Assembly (NCBI GenBank): GCA_964020975.1
Contig: OZ026625.1
Span: 43,640,794-43,704,793, forward strand
DNA length: 64,000 nucleotides
Direction: 5' to 3'
DNA from: Hermodice carunculata
Lineage: Eukaryota > Annelida > Polychaeta > Eunicida > Amphinomidae
In this document: in pieces, positions 1 through 10,175 of the stretch
Position numbering within the stretch: position 1 is the stretch's first letter
Layout: the number at the start of each line of letters is the position of its first letter
Translations under genes and position numbers: made by a program
Notes under the pieces: generated by a model
Told to the model about the DNA's origin: nothing
What the model saw: the letters and a program-made list of their open reading frames with translations, nothing else
The model's database searches: none

Positions 1-1603
1 GTCAGCTGGTCCTCCCACTCCTTGAGCCTGGAACGTTTCAACCCACTTGTCAGCCGGGAACTTATTGTCAATTTAGAAGGGAAAGCAAACAAAAAAACTG
101 CTAGCCACACCCCTCTCCCGGATACACTTCACCCAAGAGTATTAAAAGAATTTAGTAAGGAAATCGCTGAACCCCAAGGCATAATATACAATGAATCAAT
201 AGGTACAACCTGTGTACCTCAAGAATGGGAATTGAGGCATATTACAGCAATATATAAGAAAGGAGACAAAAGTGAACCTGAAAGTATAGGCCGGTCAGTT
301 TGACTAGTGTTCCTTGTAAAATTTTAGAATAGATTATGAGAGACCACATCATGGATTACATGAAGAAAAACAATTTATGTCAGAAGCAACAGTTGCTGAA
401 GGTCGTAGATGAATGGACAGATATTTTAAACTGTGGGAATTCATTGGTTGTAATATGTGACTTTCAAAGGGCTTTTGACACTGTACCACATAATCGTCTG
501 ATCAACATTGAGGCATATGGTATATCAGGAAAAATTACTTCAATGGACCAGAGCATTTCTAAACAATCGTAAACACAAAGTGGTGAAAAATGATTCTATA
601 TCAAAAGAAAATGAGGTTTTTCGCAGAATAGCACAGGGAAGTGTACTAGGACCCCTCCTGTTTGTACTATATATAAATGACTTACGCAATGTAATTAACC
701 AGGATTCTAATATATTTGTTTGCTGACGACACAAAAATGCCGCAGAATAAAAAAAAAAAAATACCAAAATATTACAGCAGGATCTTAGATCTTTATATAA
801 GTGGAGTGACAAATGGTTACTGAGATTCCATCCAGACAAGTGTGTTGTTATGAAAGTTGGTAAATCTTACATCCCTAGGCCTATTACAAAATGGGAGTGG
901 ACGATAATTTCACACTAAAGGAAATATCAACAGAACCAGATTCGGGGGTTTTCTTCGATAACAATCTGAAATTTGAGAAACACATGCAACACAAAATAAA
1001 CAAAGAAAATAAAATGATGGGAATCTTAAGAAAGTCTTTCAAATATATGGAAGAAAAATCATTTTTACCGTTGTTCAGGTCAATGGTGCGTTCGCATGTT
1101 GAATATGCCAACCAAGTGTGGTGCCCACATTTGAAGAAGCATACATTGATGCATTGGAAAATGTGCAAAGGAGAGCCACAAAATTGATCCCAGGATTCAA
1201 AGACTTGAGTTATTCTGAAAGACTAAAAAAGCAGGACCTGCAAACTCTAACCTCCAGAAAACTAAGAGGCGATACGATTAAAAGTCCTTTAAAATCCTCA
1301 GAAATGATCTGAGTTACGATCAAACAGTGACAACTGGTTTGTTCAAAAGAAATCTTAACTCTGCTACACGCGGGAACGTATACAAACTTCAGTTTATACA
1401 CGTTCCCGCGTGTAGCAGAGTGTTTACAACGAGCAAAGTTTGACATTAGGAAATATTGTTTTTCTGTTAGGGTTGTAAGTTCGTGGAACAGTCTGCCAGA
1501 TGACTTAGTATTATCACTAACAGTGAATGCATTTAAACATAGATTAGATAGACACTGGAAGGATCAACCTACAAATTTAACTACACAGAAGAATTACAAT
1601 TAA
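1..1603 (+). mobile_element. CR1-like non-LTR retrotransposon (LINE), ORF2 reverse transcriptase remnant, 5' truncated by window edge
   Basis: Pieces of a reverse transcriptase follow one another in shifting frames on the plus strand. In order I see VPQEWELRHITAIYKKGDKS (finger region), VVICDFQRAFDTVPHNRL (the D-AFD motif), RIAQGSVLGPLLFVLYINDL (the QGSVLGPLLF motif), FADDT around 714-732 (catalytic ADD), then the C-terminal thumb and tail with VEYANQVWCPH, ALENVQRRATKLIPG and VVSSWNSLPDDLV, ending in a stop at 1601-1603. Motif wording is typical of the CR1/Jockey group. The copy is dead: frames change near 300-340, 500-550, 720 and 1120-1190, stops intervene, and about eight codons seem to be missing between the NNLCQKQQ segment and QLLKVVDEW, where a GFRKG-type motif is expected. 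The endonuclease would lie left of the window. No 3' tail repeat is visible. Confidence 0.88.
1358..1421. repeat. perfect 22-bp inverted repeat with 20-nt loop inside the LINE
   Basis: Bases 1358-1379 are the exact reverse complement of 1400-1421; 1380-1399 form the loop. The arm begins ACTCTGCTACACGCGGGAAC. The left arm encodes the usual LINE residues TRGN, so the right arm is an inverted local copy that interrupts the reading frame of the tail domain. A template-switch event is the simplest explanation (inference). Confidence 0.9.
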
Positions 1604-2260
1604 ACCGAAACCTTAAGTTTCCATATCCATTTTAATCAATTTTGACATTTATCGTAACAAGTGCACAATTTAAGAATATCCAGGAGTACTATCTCTTTCA
1701 TATTTTATGCATTAACTGCTATGAGCTGCACATAGAGGTCTCAACCTGAGTGCAGTATTATCACTTATGAAGGTGGCACAAACAAACCTAGGCGCTTACA
1801 CTTGCTGTAATGGTAATGAGGTATGACGTCAATGCGTTTGACCTGCTCGCTCCATTCTGCGGCCATTAGGTCTACAATTTATGAAAATTGTCCACGTTGT
1901 TACAACATTGCTATGTTAAACTGGCATTGCACACGATGTTTCATGATATTCAAATAAAACAGAGCCCATGTCATGTTTTTGGAACAATAGCACAATTATG
2001 GGTTGACTCATTAATTGAAATAAGACTGACTGAGTGAAAATAGATATATCTGAAGGCAGTATCCCAATAACTGCCCACTTGGTTTGTGTGGCGGTGGAAG
2101 CAGTTGTTCGTGAATTCCTTGGCATGTCAAGCTCCACCGTTGGATTGATAAAGTCTATCACATGAAATAAATGAAAAGGGGGACAAAAACGGGTTTTTCA
2201 ATGTTCCGTAATAAAAGAACCTAGCTATCGTTAATGATTTGCTTGAATGCTATATATATA
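1604..2260. other. no recognisable feature
   Basis: About 650 bases between the LINE stop and the tandem duplication. I see no coding region, motif or repeat that I can support. Confidence 0.6.
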
Positions 2261-2527
2261 TTTGTGTTTTGGGTGGTTAGGCCTATACATTTTGGAAAAA
2301 GAATTAGTGTCTGCAGTTAATGATGAATATTTCTAAGGTTGAGAGGACCGGTTTAAAACCACCAGTTGCCTTTTATGGGGGACTGCCTGTCTCAAGTCAG
2401 GAGTGAAATTTGTTTCTTCACATTGGTATTGGAAGAGAAATGTATATGCTTTGGCAAGTCTGGAATCGCTTTGCTGTCATTGTTGGGTTTGGAATTAATG
2501 AATATGGATCATGTCTTTCTGTACTAT
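2261..2527 (+). repeat. direct repeat copy 1 (267 bp)
   Basis: This block recurs at 2754-3020 with about four substitutions, starting at TTTGTGTTTTGGGTGGTTAG and ending at the TACTAT before the copies diverge. Centre-to-centre distance is 493 bp. Both copies can be read as a short open frame, but I recognise no protein in it. Confidence 0.93.
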
Positions 2528-2675
2528 TTGAAAATGACTTCATTGGCTATGTTGTGCTGTGCGCTTTGTTCTCCGATTCATAGTTATAGTGGAGGTAGAG
2601 TGTGTTTATAATGTTCCAGATTCATAAATATCACAAAAACGATGTAGGCCTACTTTACTGTGTTACTGTAAACTT

Positions 2676-2697
2676 AGCTGACTGACAAGTCGGGAGA
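2676..2697 (+). repeat. degenerate DH2-type terminal hairpin
   Basis: The segment reads AGCTGACTGACAAGTC followed by GGG. It matches the 3' terminal hairpin of family DH2 seen at 35.2 and 42.5 kb, including the loop GACA. The right arm is partly decayed. It lies between the two 267-bp copies. Confidence 0.55.
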
Positions 2698-2753
2698 ACT
2701 AAAAGGTGATAGGCCTAACAGATCTCTTTTTATTTTTGGCAGAAGAAATTAAA

Positions 2754-3020
2754 TTTGTGTTTTGGGTGGTTAGGCCTATACATTTTGGAAAAAGAACTAG
2801 TGTCTGCAGTTAATGATGAAGATTTCTAAGGTTGAGAGGACCGGTTTAAAACCACCAGTTGCCTTTTATGGGGGACTGCCTGTCTCAAGTCAGGAGTAAA
2901 ATTTGTTTCTTCACATTGGTATTGGAAGAGAAATGTATATGCTTTGGCAAGTCTGGAATCGCTTTGCTGTCATTGTTGGGTTTGGAATTAATGAATATGG
3001 ATCATGTGTTTCTGTACTAT
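2754..3020 (+). repeat. direct repeat copy 2 (267 bp)
   Basis: Partner of 2261-2527 at roughly 98% identity, pointing to a recent tandem duplication. The 226-bp spacer between the copies contains the degenerate DH2 hairpin. Confidence 0.93.
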
Positions 3021-3485
3021 ATGTTGATAAATCGTACGTACCATGGATGTTTCGACAGATTAGCAACAAACGAGTTATTAAGGGCGTTTTCTTGTGACAC
3101 TTATATTGGAAGTAGACTTACGGCAACATGTTGCAACAACAGTTTGCTTCTTTCCCGGAGCATATATTGAGACAAAAATCTACAGACAATGGTAAGTTGT
3201 GCATTGTTTTGTTTAAAAAGTGTAAATGTTCAAGAGAGACAACCGTTACACCAGCAAAGTCCAAATTTTGCTCAAAATATGTCCTAAAATTTCTTATGTA
3301 GTGTGTGATGAATGTCTCACGTAATTCCCTTATGTTCAGTCATTTTCTTCTCTAAACAAGTGCCTTCGGCTGTGCCCAGGTAACAAATTCAACTGACATC
3401 AAAGGAGGTAATGTGTAAAAGGAGAAAGAAAATCCATTTTAAACATAACTGTCACGTTTCGACAAATTTCCAAGTTACCTAAGGC

Positions 3486-3511
3486 CTTATATATACATAT
3501 ATGTATGTATG

Positions 3512-3545
<34 letters not shown>

Positions 3546-3580
3546 CATGCGTGCGTGCGTGCGTGTGTGTGTGTGTGTGG
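3486..3580. repeat. compound microsatellite (TA/TATG/TG/TGCG)
   Basis: Runs of TA, TATG, TG and TGCG dinucleotide and tetranucleotide repeats follow one another. The stretch 3021-3485 before it holds nothing I recognise. Confidence 0.95.
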
Positions 3581-3671
3581 TTCCGATAACCCGACCAACC
3601 CCATTGAAAAGGCCGGAGTCCATGCAGACCCCCTCTTGGCCTAAGCAATTTTTCTGAAACATTTTAATTGA

Positions 3672-3855
3672 TTGACCCTGGCTGAAAGATTTTATCGAAA
3701 GTGGTCTTCGTGTGCCATTATTTTGCAGTAAAATCAACTGAAAACACAGTTGTTCATTTCAATTTGTCTGCATTGAAGTTTTAACCTGGGGAGGGGAAAG
3801 AACATAGCTGCAAAGCACTGCCCCGGTTGAAAGATTTTATCGAGTAAGTGGCTCT
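3672..3855. repeat. internal direct repeat and segment related to 6.7 kb
   Basis: GAAAGATTTTATCGA occurs at about 3683 and again at about 3829 in similar surroundings (GGCTGAAAG and GGTTGAAAG). The part from about 3703 to 3815 resembles 6727-6838 at roughly 70%: both contain a TTGCAGTAAA/TTGTAGTAAA block, then ACACA, a TTTCAA-TTGTCTG block and a GGGGA/GGGAAA block. This is probably one old dispersed repeat on both sides of the LINE at 4.4-6.1 kb. Confidence 0.5.
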
Positions 3856-4339
3856 CATTTCCCGTGTAAGAATTTATTATTACAGGAGCAAATCCTCTAA
3901 TTTATAGCGATCAGTATACAATTGTTGTGTTCTATACGTCAAGTTAAACTTTTGCGCAGGAATGGATTTAATGCGTTGATAGTTTTCTTAAGCGCTATTG
4001 GTCACTGCTAATTGGGCGTAGGTGCGAATCGGAAGCACGTTCCCTATATATACTTCAGTATTCCCTGTGCGTGTGCTGGGGCTTTGACTTCGTACCGACA
4101 AGTATCATTGGAGCAAAGAGTCAAGCATGGGCCCGGTAATGAAAAGCCATAAGGGAACCCGAAAGTTGTAAGATTGACCAATTTACGTAAAACCTTGAAG
4201 TTTTCAATTTTATTGCATTTTACTGAAGTTTTCATGCTTTAAGTAGCAAATATTTTATTAGTTGCTATAATCCAGATGTCGTTTGATAAAGGAAACTAGG
4301 ATGTCACAGAACGTACGCCCATAAAGTTCTTGTAAGCAT

Positions 4340-4341
<2 letters not shown>

Positions 4342-4382
<41 letters not shown>
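4342..4382. repeat. (AT)n microsatellite at 5' side of LINE
   Basis: About 20 AT units run directly into the first LINE-derived codons. Confidence 0.95.
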
Positions 4383-4383
<1 letters not shown>

Positions 4384-4386
<3 letters not shown>

Positions 4387-6053
4387 CACATAATTAATGG
4401 TCCTGCACCCCTTAATTTGTCTATGTCATTTCTTTTCACTTCAATGTTGGTACACGGTGTTGCTCCAGAAGGCTTAACAAAGATCATGCTCCATCCGATT
4501 CCCAAAGATAGAGGCTCTTCTTGCAGGGAGTTGGAAAATTACCGCGGGATTGCGCTAAGTAGCATAATTGGAAAATTATTTGACTGGATAATTTTATTAG
4601 AAAAGGGCGAATTTCTGTACTCATCTGACCTGCAGTTTGGATTCAAAGCTGATCACTCGACGGCTCTGTGCACAGGTACCTTAATGGAGTGTGTGAACTA
4701 TTATTTATCTAATGACACTAATGTGAATCTCTTGCTTTTAGATGCATCTAAAGCATTTGATAGAGTTGAATACGTGAATTTATTTAGGTTATTGTTAAGC
4801 AGAGGCATGTCGCCGATTTGTGATCCGTTTATTAATACACATGTATACTAATCAAAAAGTCTGTGTTGTATAAGACAGGACAGTCACAGAACCTTTTAAA
4901 TGGTGTCAAGCAAGGTGGAGTTCTTTCTCCCATTCTATTTGGAATATATATTGACGAGCTTCTGACAAAATTGCAGAAATCGGGACTCGGGTGTCATGTT
5001 GGCCATGTTTTAATGGGTGCCTTAGCATATGCTGACGATGTGGTTCTGGTTGCTCCTACAATGTCTTCTATGAATAAACTACTGGGTATCTGCAGTGATT
5101 TTGGCAAGGAGCATAATGTAATATTTAATCCCAAAAAGACAAAATGGATGACGTTTTCTAACGACGATGCATATAAAACATTATTTTTAGATGGTAAGCC
5201 AGTTAAACGAGTGAACCACTTTACTCACCTTGGTCATCTTATCGGTCCAAACTCATTCAACAAATGTCTTCAAGAATGTTGTAAGTTTTTTGCAGATGTT
5301 AACCTTTTGATGGCTCAGTTTAGAAAAGCTTCTACACGTCACCGTTTGTTCCAATCATATTGCATGTCTTTTTATGGCTCCTAACTTTGGAATTTCTCGG
5401 GAACAGAGGTGGAAAGAGTATTTATATCCTGACGTAAGGCTGTCAGATTTTTATGGAAACTACCAAGGAAAACACACTGTGAATTATTGCCACTTATTTG
5501 CAAAGATGTTCCCATAGAGATAAGCATGCATTGTCGTTTCTTCAGATATATACTGAATGTAATTAATAGTCAAAACATGGTTGTTCGTATGTACGGCAAA
5601 TTGTTATTCCATGGCTCTCGTTCATATGTAGGAAGGTCCATGAACTTCCTACTTCACAAATATAACATTAGAAGAGATCAGCTACTTGGCAATGCTTCAG
5701 CTGTATCACATGCAATAAAACCTGCGACGCACAGCTCTGATACAGTGAGAGCCACCGCATCTACAATCCAAGAGTTGTGTGATATTAGAGACCAGACTCA
5801 CTGCTATTCTAGAGCCTGCAGAGATAGAAATGTTAATTGAAAACCTATGTACATGTTAATTATTGCTTTTTTACTTTTTCTCCGCTCACCAATCTAGCGT
5901 CCTGACCATTGTCAGGAGGGAGATCGTACTTCCGTATTGGTGTGATGGAGATGTGATACAATGATTGTGGACATTACATTTTCTTTCCTATAACGCTTTT
6001 TCATATTTGACCTTTCTTATTCTGTAAAGAAATGTATACTCCGAATACGAAAT

Positions 6054-6058
<5 letters not shown>
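4384..6058 (+). mobile_element. 5'-truncated LINE (non-LTR retrotransposon) with RT domain, C-terminal part and 3' UTR
   Basis: Translation starts abruptly after the (AT)n tract with a reverse-transcriptase finger segment (MLVHGVAPEGL, ENYRGIALSSIIGKLFDWII), then LQFGFKADHSTA, LLLLDASKAFDRVEYVNLF, NGVKQGGVLSPILFGIYIDE, ALAYADDVVLVAPTMSS (catalytic YADD) and a C-terminal region to a stop near 5838-5840. Disruptions are one frameshift between 4845 and 4870 and two in-frame stops at 5382-5384 and about 5430. Endonuclease and N-terminal RT parts are absent, as in most 5'-truncated insertions. The 3' UTR (5841-6058) ends at AATAAAGGTA and passes into (TA)n. The clade is uncertain: the motifs differ from the CR1-like copy at 1-1603. 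Confidence 0.9.

Positions 6059-6114
<56 letters not shown>
6059..6114. repeat. (TA)n microsatellite at 3' end of LINE
   Basis: About 28 TA units directly follow the LINE 3' end. It may be the element's own simple-repeat tail or the other half of the target. Confidence 0.95.
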
Positions 6115-6121
<7 letters not shown>

Positions 6122-7065
6122 TGCCGTATAAGCGCTTGCTACAAGAAGTTCATATTCGCGCTAAAACAATTGAAATATTATAAGTTCAGGTTTCTTATAA
6201 AACTCTTGCTTAGCGTCTTTGAAGCTTAAATAGTCGTAACTATGGCTTGATGTGTTTCACACTGTAAGGCATAGGAAACCAGTAAAGTAACATTAAGGGT
6301 AGTAAGTGTATCGTTCAATAGAAAGTGTTATACGCCTATATATGTTAACTGTATCCTTCTTGAGCATGAAGTAAAATTATTATTGTATAACTCATGCGGT
6401 ATAACGCAGAGATCAATTTATAAGCGTAAACTTTGTACTTTTTTCGCGAAATAATTGTCGTAAAGGTTTAAGCGTAAGACTAATATTTTTTACGCAAAGT
6501 AATTATCATAAATGGAAAGAGTTGAAGTATAAACTCATACTGTTTGTAAGTGTATAAACTTCTACTGCAGTTATGGTATGCCCAGTACGTTCCGGTGAAG
6601 GCGCCCATCTGTAACCTGTCATATAACTTCTAAGGGCGTCCTTGTTGTATTCGTGTTGTGAGCAACCAATAAATGTGTGTGGCCTATACTATCACCCATC
6701 GTCTTCGTATTATTTTTCCGTATCCAACAGTGGCCATCTTGTGCCGTTACTTTGTAGTAAAGTCAGCTCAAACACACCAGTTTATTTCAACTTGTCTGGA
6801 GGGTTAACTTGGGCCAGGGAAACAGCATAGCAACACAAAGTTCAATGAGGCATTGTCCCGTCGTTCGGCAAAACAGCATTGGCCATAGCCCCATTTGTGT
6901 CAGCATTTAGGGACCTCATATCCTTGTTGGGTGATCGTTATTGTAATATTTCGGCTTTTTTCGCTAGGTTCCAGGTGTCCGTTCTCTGCGTTAGCAGGGC
7001 AAACGGTCGTTGAAGTACCTTTAAAACATGACTTACTATCTAAACTTTAATCTAGCTGCTCGGTT
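6115..7065. other. AT-rich non-coding stretch
   Basis: Apart from the diverged partner of the 3.7-kb repeat (6727-6838), I see no gene or motif here. Confidence 0.55.
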
Positions 7066-7240
7066 GTGTCTGAAGCAGTCATCATTGTTAGTTACAAATC
7101 CAAATGCGACACGACAGACCTAGAACCAACCGGCATGCGGTGAACGCCATTTTGAACATTGCGCAATGCCGTACAAAAATACATTTTATTTGGATATCAA
7201 AGTGAATTGTGGCCGCAGCATGTATCATATCATTATTGAT
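7066..7240 (+). repeat. dispersed repeat, copy related to 14.6 kb
   Basis: GTCTGAAGCAGTCAT, a GTTACAAATC-AAATGCGACA block, a CGGTGAACGCC block, GCGCAATGC and ATATCAAAGTGAATTG-GGCC occur in the same order at 14594-14800 with small indels. Both copies are diverged. No coding content is recognised. Confidence 0.7.
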
Positions 7241-8938
7241 GCTCTGAAACATTTGCAAAATATATACTTTTGGTTGCATATACTATACCCCCCTCCCCCT
7301 GATTGCCCCATTAACATCCTCATTTACGAACCGTTGGGTGCGGAATCCGCAATTTTCAAAATGGCAGCCAAGTGCCAATGAGCCGATTGGATATTTTGCA
7401 GAGGCAGTATCCAAAATATGTGTGCGATTGGGGCTAAAGGAAGGTTAATTTGTCGAATAAATGTAATGCACAATATATAATGGGACTTTTCCAGAGTGCG
7501 CATTACCTGAAAATGCAAATACACCGCCTTTTCCTCCAGATTTTTATATCTTGTTACACTTTCCTGAAATTAACGTCAACTGCTGTTGACACTCCCACCC
7601 CCTAAGATAATGCCGTGTCACGTTAACTGTGACAAGGGACAGGATCCCTTATCTCATCAGGTAAGTTTCCTCAGTCAAAAGCAATCACACGCTGACACGG
7701 TCTTGTAAGTTGCATGCAGCCACCAATCGTTTCTTTTTATGGCTCCAGTGGGCCGAAGTGGCCATGATACTTTGATGCGCAACTTTGTCTTTGCTTTAAC
7801 TTGGCTCATTTTGCAATGATTAACACACATTAAACGGACTCTCCTCATAATATTTCTGCGCCAGAAAACCAGATAGTCTGCTTCGCATTCAAAATAAACA
7901 TGGCTGATACACGCAGTTCTGATAATTCATGAAATAGGCTGCACGTAGGTCTACTTCATCATGCTGGTTACAGACTAGTCTTTCTTAAGAACCATTATTT
8001 CTTCACTCCTCTCCATGACCGCTTCTCGGCCTGGCTTCTTCTACTTTGCTGCATCACAGAGTTGCTACATTGGTGGTCATATAGGTATACTGTCTGCCAG
8101 GCCATGTGGGAGCTTTGTGATGAGGACGGACAATGACGTGATCCCGGTCACAGCACAGTTCATACACCTGAATAAAGCTGACATCCAGGTGTTGTTTTGT
8201 ATTTCAATTATCATAAAATAACGAGCTGGGAATTATATGACAAAAATCCATCGGTGTTTTTCTGACACTTTTCATCTGTTAAATGCCGTTCACAAAATTT
8301 TAAAATACCAAAATGCTCATTTTTTTTAGACTGAAAAATGCTAATATGAAAAAAGAATGATTTATAACTGTACTCTGTGGCCTGCTCACCTTACCATTCA
8401 GCAAGAAAGGAAGTTACATGCCCTCGAATGAAAAATACTGTGTTTCTAGTTCGGTGGCCTTTTATGCTATTCACTGTCCTTTTATGTATAAAACAAATGG
8501 ATTTTAATAACACACTTATTTTTTTTTATTACGAGCTTACTTGTACACAATTCTGTTTGAAACGATCAATTTAAATTGAGGCTATGTACATAAACATGCG
8601 CAGCGTGATTCCATCATATTCATATGCGCCATGTGTACCGAATAGTTCCTTAAGTTATTGTATGACCTTCTTCATCATTGTTCATTAATATATGGAAAGG
8701 AATGAAATTTGGCTGTTACAAACGTTTAAGTACACATTTCTGATACGGTAGGCTTTTCCTGTTTTTGTCAACATAGCAACACTGACACCAAGTCCCAGAT
8801 CAGATATGCGTCAAACAGCTGAAGAGAAGATCAATATGACATTTTGCTCATCAGTTAAAAAGGCTGTAACATTGTTTTTATCCAATAATTTGTAAACACT
8901 ACCCACTTTCAACAAAGATTCTTCTCATCATTTTAGCC
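7241..8938. other. no recognisable gene
   Basis: Moderately AT-rich sequence with short open frames only. I recognise no domain, RNA or repeat family here. Confidence 0.5.
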
Positions 8939-9180
8939 ACGTTCAGCCTGTGCAAGCTTGCAACTTAAGTTTGTCTGCACATTTAGTAGGTTGTTGAACC
9001 TCGATAGACAAACATGTACATGTAGCATGTTATAGGTTTTTGTTAGGAGCTAAGTGAAGTTGGATGTTGCCTGTGCAAACTTAGAACTTGAGTTTGCTGA
9101 TACATTCAGTTGGGTGACACTCAATAATTAAACACACAGATTTCTGTAAGAGCTATGTGAAGTTGAATGTTAGATGAGTC
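8939..9180 (+). repeat. diverged tandem duplication (~120-bp unit, two copies)
   Basis: CCTGTGCAAGCTTGCAACTT near 8947 and CCTGTGCAAACTTAGAACTT near 9069 start two units. Each continues with AGTTTG, a CATT-AGT block, a GATAGAC/AATTAAAC block and GCTAAGTGAAGTTGGATGTT or its variant. Confidence 0.75.
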
Positions 9181-9439
9181 ACCTAAATGTTTTTATGTTC
9201 CTGTAAATAGTGAAACTCAAATACATGTACGTATCAATACATGTATACCAATATGTACACGTTTCACTTGTTGCAGTCATTTTATGTTCCAGATTTACAA
9301 AGCATGGGAATTCGGTGTTGATGTTTTGATATTAACTTCATAGTACAAATAAGTTTAGCGTCATATTCAAATGTCATCCAATTTATGTTCAATAAAATGT
9401 TTATATTGAATAGGAGACATTCATATTTAACTGCGATCC

Positions 9440-9545
9440 CGCTCACTTCCTGTGTTGCCGGGGCAACAGACTGATGCTTCCACCATGATCAGGGCAGATT
9501 TATATTATATACTACATAAACATCCATAAATAACACCTTTTCAAT
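9440..9545 (+). repeat. dispersed repeat fragment shared with 50.1 kb
   Basis: GGCAACAGA, ATGCTTCCACCATGAT, AGGGCA and AAATAACACCTTTT occur here and in the same order and orientation at 50085-50185. The segment lies just upstream of the 456-bp direct repeat of the MULE region. Confidence 0.75.
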
Positions 9546-9719
9546 GAAAAAAAAGCCTATTTCTAATTATTTTAGGCATCCTTTATGTTTCAAATATATG
9601 TTAATACATTTTCTTAAGATTATTGTGTGCTTGTGTTGTTCATTTTGTTGAGAAAGTACTTTTGACCATGCTAAATACATGGATCTGCCCTGATGCAGGT
9701 GGCTCTCTCTTTTGCTCAA

Positions 9720-10175
9720 GGTTTCACGCCAGTAATTCAACCTGTGGAAACATAAACGAACAGAGCTATCACCTTCTAGTTCACTCAATGGATTACAAAC
9801 ATGTATGTTTTACACACCAAAATGTTCCCAAGAATTTTTTACATCAAATAAACACCAGAAAACATGGGCATGAATGGGACATTTTTCAGCAAATTGCCAT
9901 GGCAACCAGCTCTGCATAGTACTACTTGCAGTATCATTGCGCGCACACAGTGTTGACTCCAGCTGAATCACTGTGTATACTGGTGCCAGTGTACATACCT
10001 TTATAATATTCATGTCAGCTCAAAGTATACATTGTTTTCCACTATCAAGCCAAAATCTACCTTTCTGGTAGCAAACGTTTTTAATATACAGCCCCTTGCA
10101 TCCCTAGGCCTGATATTTTATTGGCACTCTCCAATCATGTTACCTCAGCACATGCATAATTACTCCCGTGGAACC
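9720..10175 (+). repeat. 456-bp direct repeat, left copy (A)
   Basis: Nearly identical to 13345-13800, with about four or five substitutions (e.g. AAACATAAAC versus AAACATAGAC near the start). The two copies lie in direct orientation 3625 bp apart and bracket the Mutator-like transposase. The repeat contains the palindromic TTGCCATGGCAA. Confidence 0.95.

Noticed and set aside
2366-3170. Paralogous pair of small genes in the 267-bp duplicates
   Set aside because: The similarity extends through non-coding flanks, the frames end differently, and no motif is present.
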